This document shows, piece by piece, positions 1-5,656 of a stretch of DNA of 5,656 bases (positions are counted from its first letter, which is position 1; each line of letters opens with the position of its first letter). The translations under genes and the position numbers were made by a program. Source of the DNA: Flavobacteriales bacterium (GTDB taxonomy: Bacteria > Bacteroidota > Bacteroidia > Flavobacteriales_F > PHOS-HE28); assembly GCA_024640205.1 (NCBI GenBank), contig JAHEFL010000154.1, forward strand, positions 1-5,656. The letters are read 5' to 3'. Below the pieces are notes generated by a model. The model made no database searches. It saw nothing but the letters and a program-made list of their open reading frames with translations, and had not been told where the DNA came from.

Positions 1-2438
1 ACCGGGTCCTGGACGCATTTCGCGTTCTCCGTGAAGTCGGCTTCGCACAGGCAATCGATCGCGACCACCGTGATCGGGACCTCGGCGGTACATCCGCTCG
101 AATTCTCCACTGTGATCAGATACTCGCCTTCATCCGTCACTGCCGTCGGGTCTTCCACCACTGCACCATCCACCGTATAGGAGAAAGAGAGGCCAGCATA
201 AGGGATCAATGCCGTAAGGTCCACGGACTGCCAGGGGCAGAGCGAAAAGAACTGTTCGGTATTGAACGATGGCAGCGAAATGGTCGTCAGCGCGAACATT
301 GCCGTATCCGTGCAACCGGCACTGTTGGTGACCACCAATTGGTAGCTACCTCCATTCCCCACCGTTGCCGGATCTGCCACGGCCGCACCATTCAGGGTCC
401 ATGAAGCGGTCAACCCGGTGGTCGTATAGCTCAATGTCAGGTCAATGGTCTCACCGGAACAGATCGTGGCACTTTGGTCCGGACCGATGGAGGGTGTGGG
501 TTCATGCACGATGATGACACTAGCGGAAGCGGAACAGCCAGCTACGTTGCTGACATCCAATACGACGGTCCCCGCTTCCGTCACGCTGGAAGGATCCGCG
601 ATGGGTTGACCATCCAAGGTCCATTCGGTGGCATCCGCTCCGGTGGCATACAGCGTGGTCAGATCCACTGGCTCGTTGGCACAAACGTTCAACGTCTGAT
701 CCGGGCCAAGCACCGGGCTTGGGGCAAGGAACACGTCCACATCCGCCGTATCACTGCAGCCATCCGCGTTGGTCGCGACCAAGGTGTACAGATCGGAACT
801 GGTCACGTTCGCGGGATCCGGCACCGGCATTCCGGATGCTGTCCATGAAGTGCCCAACCCAGTGGTGGTGAATACCGTACCCAGATCGACCACATCTCCA
901 TCGCAGCCCACGACCCATTCATCGCCACCCAAGCTCGGAGCTGCCAGGCCTTGCACCGTGACCAGCGCGGTGTCCGAACAACTCGGTGAACCCGTCGCCA
1001 CCAACTGATATGTTCCAGGTGCCACCACGCTTGAAGGATCGGGGATGGGCACCGCGTTCAACGACCAGTTCGCGGTGTACCCAGTAACATCGTACAAGGT
1101 CTCCAGGTCCAGGTTGCTGTTCACACACAGATCGACCTGTTGATCCGATCCCAGGACAGGCTGGGCCTCAACTGTCAGCGTCATGTTCGCCTGACCCGAG
1201 CATCCACCTGGACCGGCTTCCTCAATGACATAGGTCCCTGCTGCCGAGGCATTGGTCGGTGTGGGGAAGGGCGCTCCATTGAACGACCAAAAAGCATTGG
1301 GACCGGCTCCTGGAAAGAAGGAGGTCAGGTCGATGCTCTCACCATCGCAGATCGACTCGGCCATATCCGGTCCCAGATCCGGACCGGTCTCGATGGTCAG
1401 TGTGATCTGCGTCACCGTGCTGCAGCCGCCTTCCGAACTGGTCAATTCATACACCCCGGCATCTGTGGCGGCGGACGCTGTGGAGTTCGTAATGGGTGCG
1501 CCGTTGAACGTCCATGAATAGGTGCTCGTTCCTGGCGGAGGAAAATAGATGCCCAGGTCCACTGGGCCGCTCGAAGCGCATTCCGTAACTGCTTGGTCCG
1601 GTCCCAGGTCGACCCCACTGCCGAACGTGACATAATAGTCACCCCAATAGGTGCAAAAGCCGTCGTAACCATAGATCTGGTAATAGCCTTCCTCGGTCAC
1701 TGCGTATGGGTCCATGACCCAATTCCAGGACGGGTCGTACACATCGAACAAAGCAAACCCACCATACTGGGCCTCGAACTCCGAAAGCACATCCGCTGTC
1801 GCACCCGGACAGATCGTAGTGGATCCCGAACCCATATAGATGTCACAGGGTGGTGGAGGGCTGCTGCTCGCAAAGCCAAGAGCCCCACTTCCCGTACTGC
1901 CGTCCAACCAGCCCGGTGTCCACGTCCCGTTCGGGCCGCCTCCACCGTTCGCACACGAAGTATCGATCACCGTCAGCGTCCAGGTTCCATCCGCATATTC
2001 ATTGGTAAAATCGTTCAGGCTGCCGCCTTGTGGAGCATACCAACCCGTGAACGGTGCCGATGCCGTGGTGATGTTGCTTCCACCAAAATAACCGAAGTAT
2101 GTGTCCGTGTAATTCTGGCCACCTGCGCCATTGAATTCCGAAAGCAACACCGTGGTCCCCTCCGGTGAGGTCAATGAGATCTGAAGCGTTTGGGGGTGAT
2201 CCGTAGTGATGTTGATCATTACATGATCCAGATAAGGCCCCCAACTCCAGTTCTGGTCGACCAACCAGCCTATACCGATCACATTGGCCGTAAAGGTGCT
2301 CGTGTCGCAAAGGGCGATCGCACCGCTGGTGAACGGAAATTGCGCACGTACACTGCCAACAAGGCCCCCAGCGACAAATACCACGGAAACTACCAGCCTC
2401 CTGATAACTCCTGGGGTGATATGGATACGAGTTACCAA
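1..2438 (-). CDS. Large secreted P-domain / Ig-like repeat protein (N-terminal part, runs off left edge)
   Basis: One uninterrupted minus-strand frame, 812 codons in the window, with no stop before base 1. Residues 1-32 look like a signal peptide: Arg-rich n-region (RR at 13-14), hydrophobic core 15-28, then V-R-A before Q33. Residues about 58-180 resemble a proprotein-convertase P-domain, with LTSPEGT at 89-95, TDTYF at 111-115 and GTWTLTVIDT at 151-160. Residues 202 to about 795 are eight Ig-like repeats with two Cys each, joined by LGPDQ-type linkers. From about 797 a PKD-like domain begins (ADFTENAKC). No ATG lies in frame between the TGA at 2472-2474 and the signal peptide; TTG at 2438 gives the best signal peptide. 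GTG at 2384, 12 bases after an AGGAGG, is the alternative but loses the basic n-region. Architecture fits Bacteroidota cell-surface or gliding/adhesion-type proteins; a T9SS sorting domain is expected at the unseen C-terminus. No enzymatic domain is visible and the specific role is unknown. Confidence 0.88.
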   Translation of the reverse strand, partial: MVTRIHITPGVIRRLVVSVVFVAGGLVGSVRAQFPFTSGAIALCDTSTFTANVIGIGWLVDQNWSWGPYLDHVMINITTDHPQTLQISLTSPEGTTVLLSEFNGAGGQNYTDTYFGYFGGSNITTASAPFTGWYAPQGGSLNDFTNEYADGTWTLTVIDTSCANGGGGPNGTWTPGWLDGSTGSGALGFASSSPPPPCDIYMGSGSTTICPGATADVLSEFEAQYGGFALFDVYDPSWNWVMDPYAVTEEGYYQIYGYDGFCTYWGDYYVTFGSGVDLGPDQAVTECASSGPVDLGIYFPPPGTSTYSWTFNGAPITNSTASAATDAGVYELTSSEGGCSTVTQITLTIETGPDLGPDMAESICDGESIDLTSFFPGAGPNAFWSFNGAPFPTPTNASAAGTYVIEEAGPGGCSGQANMTLTVEAQPVLGSDQQVDLCVNSNLDLETLYDVTGYTANWSLNAVPIPDPSSVVAPGTYQLVATGSPSCSDTALVTVQGLAAPSLGGDEWVVGCDGDVVDLGTVFTTTGLGTSWTASGMPVPDPANVTSSDLYTLVATNADGCSDTADVDVFLAPSPVLGPDQTLNVCANEPVDLTTLYATGADATEWTLDGQPIADPSSVTEAGTVVLDVSNVAGCSASASVIIVHEPTPSIGPDQSATICSGETIDLTLSYTTTGLTASWTLNGAAVADPATVGNGGSYQLVVTNSAGCTDTAMFALTTISLPSFNTEQFFSLCPWQSVDLTALIPYAGLSFSYTVDGAVVEDPTAVTDEGEYLITVENSSGCTAEVPITVVAIDCLCEADFTENAKCVQDP
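252..1835 (-). repeat. Seven complete units of a tandem Ig-like repeat inside the large secreted protein
   Basis: Reading 5'->3' on the minus strand, units run 1835-1593 (81 codons), 1592-1362 (77), then 1361-1140, 1139-918, 917-696, 695-474 and 473-252, each exactly 74 codons (222 bp). An eighth, slightly different unit follows at 251 to about 45. The shared pattern is Cys near position 4-5, (V/I/L)DL at about 10-12, a W/Y-containing strand followed by NG.P or DG.P, then DP..V, a Y.L strand, GCSDT-like Cys at about 53-54, and the linker LGPDQ or a variant at the end. The two Cys per unit probably form an intradomain disulfide. Units have diverged strongly at DNA level and I see no long exact direct repeats, so recent slippage or recombination is not indicated. 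Confidence 0.85.
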
Positions 2439-2700
2439 GTCGAACCGATCGAGAATCCGAATGTATGACGTTCAAGGCACTCCCGCGTTGCCTGGATCTC
2501 AGGCTGTTCCAAGGTCCATCTCATTCCCGATCGCCGAGCCGATAATTCTCGATCCGACCACACTCCCTTCGCTACCAGTCATTGGCAAGGCATCGCTTCG
2601 GCTTGCCGGAAAAGCGCCCGGACCCACCGTTCCCAGCTTCATTCGTCACATTCCACTAGATCTTTCGTTATTCGACTATGTGTTTAGTTATATTTGTGCC
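2439..2700. promoter_or_regulatory. Divergent intergenic region
   Basis: This 262-bp gap separates the start of the large minus-strand gene from the start of the plus-strand repressor gene, so it must hold control signals for both. The plus-side signals are clear and lie at its right end (listed separately). For the minus-strand gene I see only a weak candidate -7 box: the minus strand reads TACATTCG at plus positions 2458-2465, one mismatch from TAnnTTTG and without a convincing -33 partner. The plus frame of the repressor happens to stay open leftwards to 2284, but this extension resembles no protein family and overlaps the minus-strand gene. Confidence 0.5.
2675..2696 (+). promoter_or_regulatory. 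Promoter of the repressor-metallopeptidase operon with flanking dyad (possible auto-operator)
   Basis: TATATTTG at 2689-2696 matches the Bacteroidota -7 consensus TAnnTTTG exactly. A partial -33 element (TTCG, consensus TTTG) lies at 2664-2667. Transcription would start about five bases past the box, on or next to the ATG at 2701, so the mRNA is probably leaderless or nearly so. Directly abutting the -7 box is an inverted repeat, ACTA-N6-TAGT, at 2675-2688, between the two promoter elements. BlaI/MecI-type repressors bind short inverted repeats overlapping their own promoters, so this is a reasonable operator candidate, but the arms are only four bases and differ from the classical TACA/TGTA arms. 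A further ACTA half-site sits 20 bp upstream at 2655-2658. Promoter assignment is fairly firm; operator assignment is inference. Confidence 0.6.
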
Positions 2701-3066
2701 ATGGAACGATTGACGAAGGCGGAAGAGCAGGTGATGCAAGCCCTCTGGAAGCTGGGGCCCTCCTTCGTGAAGGACCTGCTCGCCTCCATGCCAGACCCGA
2801 AACCAGCATATACCACCGTAAGCACCATGGTCCGGATCCTGGAGCAGAAAGGCTATGTGGAGCACGAAGCCTTCGGTCGCAGCCACCGCTACGCGGCGAC
2901 CGTGAGCAAGGAGGCCTATGCGGGAAAGTCCGCGAAACGCCTGCTCAAGGACTATTTCGCCGGTTCACCTGGACAGTTGATGAGCCACCTACTCGAACGC
3001 GAACAGCTCGACCTCAAGGAACTGGACGAGATCCTGCTATTGATCAAAAAGCATAAACGCAAATGA
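2701..3066 (+). CDS. BlaI/MecI/CopY-family transcriptional repressor
   Basis: A 121-residue protein of typical length for the family. It begins MERLTKAEEQVMQALW, the usual family opening (family members start with L(T/S)..E..VM..LW). Helix-turn-helix: helix 2 about 21-29, recognition helix 36-50 (YTTVSTMVRILEQKG), wing 52-69. Residues 72-119 form the helical dimerization region, rich in Leu, Lys and Glu. Known members bind as dimers to short inverted repeats and are inactivated by proteolysis triggered by a BlaR1/MecR1-type membrane peptidase. The peptidase gene follows after one base (TGA-C-ATG), so the two are surely co-transcribed and probably translationally coupled. ATG at 2701 is chosen because the family homology begins there and the promoter box ends four bases before it. 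No beta-lactamase gene is in the window, so the regulon is unknown; the gene name blaI would overstate what is known. Confidence 0.93.
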   Translation: MERLTKAEEQVMQALWKLGPSFVKDLLASMPDPKPAYTTVSTMVRILEQKGYVEHEAFGRSHRYAATVSKEAYAGKSAKRLLKDYFAGSPGQLMSHLLEREQLDLKELDEILLLIKKHKRK

Positions 3067-3067
3067 C

Positions 3068-4207
3068 ATGGGACCATTGAGCTACTTCCTGAAGGTGAAC
3101 GTGGTCTTCGCCATTCTGTTCCTGGCCTACCTGCTGGTCATGCGCAAGGAGACCTGGTTCAACGGACGGCGCGCTTGGCTGCTTGCGTCCTCTGCTCTGG
3201 CGTTGGCCCTGCCTGTACTCCTGAACTCCCTGGGTACGGAGGTCTCGTTCTCCTACACCCTGCCAGTGATCGGCATCGAGGACAAAGCAGGGGGCACTGA
3301 ACACCCTATTGATATCCTCGGCATCGTGACCGCGATCCATCTCACCGTTTCGTTCCTGCTGATCACGAAGCTTCTATTTCTTTCAGCAAGGACCTATCGC
3401 AACATGAGCGAACCGAACAGTGAAGCCAGTTCTTTCTTTTCCAGGGTCCAACTTCCGCGACACGTGGAGGATGCTGACCGGAAGGCGATGTGGCATCACG
3501 AGCAGGTCCATGTGGCCCATGGCCATTCATTCGATGTGATGCTGTTCGAATTTCTCTCCGCCCTGTTCTGGTCCAACCCACTTTGGCGCGTGGCGCTTAA
3601 GGAGCTGCGTCTCGTTCATGAGCATTCCGCCGACGCCGTGGCCGGGCGACATCATACTGCCTACGACAGCCTTTTGGTGGCCCAGGCTTTCGGCGTTCCC
3701 GTTCGCTCGCTCGCGAACCGTTTCCGATCCTCCAACCTTAAAACCCGGTTACAAATGATGAACAACCCCCGCTCACCGCGACGCGCACGCCCAAGGCTGC
3801 TCCTCGCACTCCCCGCCATCCTTCTTGCGGCCACATTGACCTCCTGGCAGGCCGTGCCTTTCACCGGCCCAGCGGTCAACAAGACCACTGTTGGAGGCGA
3901 GGTGGAGAAGAAGCCCATGTTCCCTGGTGGCATGGACGCTCTGGTACAGTATCTGGGCACGAACGTGAAATACCCCAAGGCAGCGGCCAAGGCCGGTGTA
4001 GAGGGGGTCTGTCATGTCGCCTTCCTGGTCCAGGCCGATGGCCAGTTGAAGGATGTTGCCGTGATCAAGTCCGTTCGTGATGATATCGATGCGGAAGCGC
4101 TGCGTGTGGTCAAAGGGATGCCCGCATGGGAGCCGGCGACCAAGGATGGCAAGGTGGTCGCAGCGAAAATGACGCTGCCGATCGCGTTCAAGCTCGCGTC
4201 GGAGTAA
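3068..4207 (+). CDS. M56 (BlaR1/MecR1-type) membrane metallopeptidase fused to a TonB C-terminal domain
   Basis: A 379-residue protein. Three hydrophobic segments at about 7-25, 35-55 and 82-106 precede a cytoplasmic domain with the zinc-peptidase motif HEQVH at 144-148 and a downstream EHSAD at 185-189, whose Glu is the likely third ligand. A basic stretch (234-243) leads into a fourth membrane segment at 243-261. Charges place the protease in the cytoplasm and the C-terminus in the periplasm, the same topology as BlaR1. Residues about 288-376 are a TonB_C domain (YPKAAAKAGVEG, DGQLKDVAVIKSV, MPAWEPATKDGK, LPIAFKL). The penicillin-binding sensor domain of BlaR1 is absent. By analogy it would relieve repression by the upstream repressor, its operon partner, after a periplasmic signal. 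TonB_C may bind a TonB-dependent receptor, peptidoglycan or another protein; the ligand is unknown. M56-TonB_C fusions are familiar in Bacteroidota but poorly characterised. Confidence 0.92.
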   Translation: MGPLSYFLKVNVVFAILFLAYLLVMRKETWFNGRRAWLLASSALALALPVLLNSLGTEVSFSYTLPVIGIEDKAGGTEHPIDILGIVTAIHLTVSFLLITKLLFLSARTYRNMSEPNSEASSFFSRVQLPRHVEDADRKAMWHHEQVHVAHGHSFDVMLFEFLSALFWSNPLWRVALKELRLVHEHSADAVAGRHHTAYDSLLVAQAFGVPVRSLANRFRSSNLKTRLQMMNNPRSPRRARPRLLLALPAILLAATLTSWQAVPFTGPAVNKTTVGGEVEKKPMFPGGMDALVQYLGTNVKYPKAAAKAGVEGVCHVAFLVQADGQLKDVAVIKSVRDDIDAEALRVVKGMPAWEPATKDGKVVAAKMTLPIAFKLASE

Positions 4208-4227
4208 CCGCATCCAATACCGCTGTA

Positions 4228-4263
4228 AAGGCCGTTCCGCTTGACGTGGAACGGCCTTCTTTT
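4228..4263. terminator. Rho-independent terminator between convergent genes
   Basis: Perfect 11-bp inverted repeat: AAGGCCGTTCC at 4228-4238 and GGAACGGCCTT at 4248-4258, with a 9-base loop that can pair two more bases (one G-U). On the plus strand it is followed by a T-rich run (TTCTTTT, 4257-4263), making a strong terminator for the metallopeptidase operon, 20 bases past its stop. On the minus strand the stem is followed only by TTTAC, so it should end the hydrolase transcript less efficiently; the hydrolase stop codon lies 15 bp away at 4278-4280. Both genes have no other visible terminator in the 70-bp gap, so a bidirectional role is likely. Confidence 0.85.
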
Positions 4264-4277
4264 GGGACGGACCCCTA

Positions 4278-5492
4278 TCAGTCCACCTTCATCACGCGGA
4301 AACTTTGCTCCATGTCCCCCTGCACACGGATCTGGTATATACCGCTTGGCAGCCCCGCCAAGTCGAAGTGTAGCGTACCAGTGGTCGCCGTCCGCGAGAG
4401 GATCATCCGACCGTCCGCAGCGAAGACCGTGGCAATGCTCCCCACCGGAAGATCAAGCTGCACCGGACCTGTGGTCGGGTTCGGGTAGGGAAGCACCACG
4501 GACCCCTGAACAAGGTCCTCCGATCCGGTCGCCATCGTGCATGCCAAGGGTTGGTCGCAGATCAGATCCGACAGGAATTGGGCGACGAATCCCACGGAGT
4601 TCGCGAAGTCGCTTCCGATATATCCCACATGTCCGTTCCCCGGATAGCTCAGGAAGCAGTTGGGGGTCGCGATGTTATCCAGCCTCACGTGAATGTCATG
4701 GCTTCCGGAAGCGACCAGTCCGGTGGGAATACCGATCACGGAAACTTCCTGGGTGTAATAGGGCACGACACCATCGCCCACTTCATGTACACTGGCCATG
4801 GGCTGATCCCCCGGAACGATCCAGGTGGTATCGCCGATCGCCCCACTGAAGCTGTATACGGCGAATACATCGCTGGAATACCCCGGGCTTCCGCTGTTGC
4901 CCTCCACACCCCCCAACGACGGTGCTTCAGGCACCAGGATCTCCGGTATTTCGGCCTCTTCATCCAGGTATGCGCAATGAACGGCACTGATCGCCCCGGC
5001 GGACACCCCGCCCACGATGATCCGGTCCTGGTCGATGCCATACGGATTCCCATCCTCGACTACGGTCCTGCGCAGGTAGCGCACACAGGCCTTCATGTCA
5101 TGCGACCCACGCATCACGGCACGCGTGGTCGATACCTGGTTGGGGAAGAAGAAACCCACTCGGTAATCGGGAGCCACGGCCACGTATCCCATCCGTGCAA
5201 AAGCCTGGCAGATGTTCGCCACATCGGCACGTGTGCCCGTGATGAACGACCCTCCGAATGCGACCAGCACCACCGGACGTTCATCGAGCAGGTCGCCGAC
5301 AGGTTCATACACATCCATACGCAGCGTCTGGTTGCCTCCACCCACCCCGGTATTGCTGCCGAAGGTGACCGCCTGGGTAACGTTCACTTCTGCGAAGAAG
5401 AGGGGGTCCGTGTAACGACCCGTACCACATTCCTGCGCAGGGACGAGTGATGGGATGCCCATCAATAGGATAGGAAGCGAACGAAGGTTCAT
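4278..5492 (-). CDS. Secreted alpha/beta hydrolase (carboxylesterase/lipase type) with T9SS type A sorting domain
   Basis: A 404-residue protein. Residues 1-19 are a short signal peptide (MNLRSLPILL start, cleavage probably at PAQ, 18-20). The catalytic domain spans about 25-312: oxyanion region VAFGGSFITG (77-86), strand and loop YVAVAPDYRVG (103-113), helix HDMKACVRYLRR (131-142), nucleophile elbow GVSAG (162-166, Ser164), probable acid Asp240 in GDGVVPY (239-245) and probable His288 in GNGHVG (285-290). This order and spacing match the esterase/lipase superfamily; the usual His of the HGG oxyanion motif is replaced by Phe79. Residues about 335-404 are a T9SS type A sorting domain (PYPNPTTG, then DLAGLPSGIYQIRV and a Lys-containing end). 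The enzyme is therefore exported by Sec, moved across the outer membrane by T9SS, and anchored or released there. Substrate is unknown; short-chain esters or acylated/feruloylated polysaccharides are plausible. ATG at 5492 is chosen because it yields the signal peptide directly. Confidence 0.92.
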   Translation of the reverse strand: MNLRSLPILLMGIPSLVPAQECGTGRYTDPLFFAEVNVTQAVTFGSNTGVGGGNQTLRMDVYEPVGDLLDERPVVLVAFGGSFITGTRADVANICQAFARMGYVAVAPDYRVGFFFPNQVSTTRAVMRGSHDMKACVRYLRRTVVEDGNPYGIDQDRIIVGGVSAGAISAVHCAYLDEEAEIPEILVPEAPSLGGVEGNSGSPGYSSDVFAVYSFSGAIGDTTWIVPGDQPMASVHEVGDGVVPYYTQEVSVIGIPTGLVASGSHDIHVRLDNIATPNCFLSYPGNGHVGYIGSDFANSVGFVAQFLSDLICDQPLACTMATGSEDLVQGSVVLPYPNPTTGPVQLDLPVGSIATVFAADGRMILSRTATTGTLHFDLAGLPSGIYQIRVQGDMEQSFRVMKVD

Positions 5493-5656
5493 AGTGAGCG
5501 TTTGGTGTTTCGGGTAGGAAATCTATGCACCGATCACCTTGCCTACGCCTGCCTTGAATGAATTTTCACGCCTTTCCGCACCAGCTCGGTATCAGCCCCA
5601 GATGCGGTATTGAGTGGTCCGTGATCGTTCGTGATAGGGATACAAGCACCTTTGCG
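5493..5656. other. Right-edge non-coding segment, upstream of the hydrolase gene
   Basis: I see no gene, tRNA or repeat here. It forms the 5' region of the hydrolase gene. The only promoter-like string is TAGATTTC on the minus strand (plus 5518-5525), one mismatch from TAnnTTTG and 25 bases ahead of the ATG, with no clear -33 element, so it is a weak candidate. No Shine-Dalgarno sequence precedes the ATG, as usual in Bacteroidota. Confidence 0.4.

Noticed and set aside
252..1593. Regularly spaced short repeats (about 15 bp every 222 bp) that could suggest a CRISPR-like array
   Set aside because: The spacing is far too long, the copies are imperfect, and they are the codons of the LGPDQ linker inside one open reading frame.
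474..2168. Several plus-strand open frames (for example 474-848, 1140-1517, 1593-2168) opposite the Ig repeats
   Set aside because: They recur with the 222-bp repeat period and begin in the conserved linker, as expected for antisense shadows of a repeated coding sequence; no independent coding signs.
1999..2475. Minus-strand open frame starting TTG at 2475 over the P-domain region
   Set aside because: It is a shifted frame of the large secreted protein; the true frame gives a signal peptide, P-domain motifs and Ig repeats, while this one gives a His/Arg-rich sequence without pattern.
2584..2607. Inverted repeat GGCAAG / CTTGCC with a 12-base loop in the divergent intergenic region
   Set aside because: The stem is only six base pairs with no T-tract on either strand; it is too weak to call a terminator or attenuator.
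2284..2700. Leftward in-frame extension of the repressor gene on the plus strand
   Set aside because: Family homology begins exactly at the ATG at 2701, a good promoter box lies just before it, and the extension overlaps the minus-strand gene and looks like non-coding translation.
4551..5450. Long plus-strand open frame (299 codons) opposite the hydrolase gene
   Set aside because: It is fully antisense to a gene with clear catalytic motifs and a sorting domain; the translated product has no recognisable family pattern, and GC-rich codon use keeps the opposite strand open.

Overview
The window looks like chromosomal DNA of a GC-rich member of the Bacteroidota, probably a Flavobacteriales-type lineage; the exact taxon cannot be read from the sequence. 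Four things support this. The secreted hydrolase at the right end finishes in a type A sorting domain of the type IX secretion system (T9SS), which is confined to this phylum. The large left-hand protein is built of SprB/CHU-style Ig-like repeats. A metallopeptidase is fused to a TonB C-terminal domain. One promoter carries the TAnnTTTG -7 box typical of the phylum, and no start shows a convincing Shine-Dalgarno sequence.

Layout: (i) 1-2438, minus strand, is the N-terminal 812 codons of a very large secreted protein that runs off the left edge. It has a signal peptide, a P-domain-like jelly roll, eight Ig-like repeats (five of them exactly 74 residues long) and the first residues of a PKD-like domain. 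Its start is non-ATG, most likely TTG at 2438. (ii) 2439-2700 is a divergent intergenic region with a promoter and a possible operator touching the start of the next gene. (iii) 2701-3066 and 3068-4207, plus strand, form a two-gene operon separated by one base: a BlaI/MecI-type winged-helix repressor and an M56 (BlaR1/MecR1-type) membrane metallopeptidase that carries a TonB_C domain where BlaR1 carries a penicillin-binding domain. (iv) 4208-4277 holds a strong hairpin terminator between convergent genes. (v) 4278-5492, minus strand, is a secreted alpha/beta hydrolase with a T9SS type A sorting domain. (vi) 5493-5656 holds no gene that I can see.

The repressor and the metallopeptidase should work as a signalling pair: the membrane protease receives a periplasmic cue through its TonB_C domain and, by analogy with BlaR1, inactivates the repressor that sits on its own promoter. 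The two flanking genes encode exported proteins, and the hydrolase certainly depends on T9SS. Nothing in the sequence directly links them to the repressor except that the large gene shares its divergent intergenic region. The most original points are the P-domain placed at the head of a repeat protein, the exact 222-bp repeat period, the sensor swap in the M56 protein, and the near-leaderless, dyad-flanked promoter.
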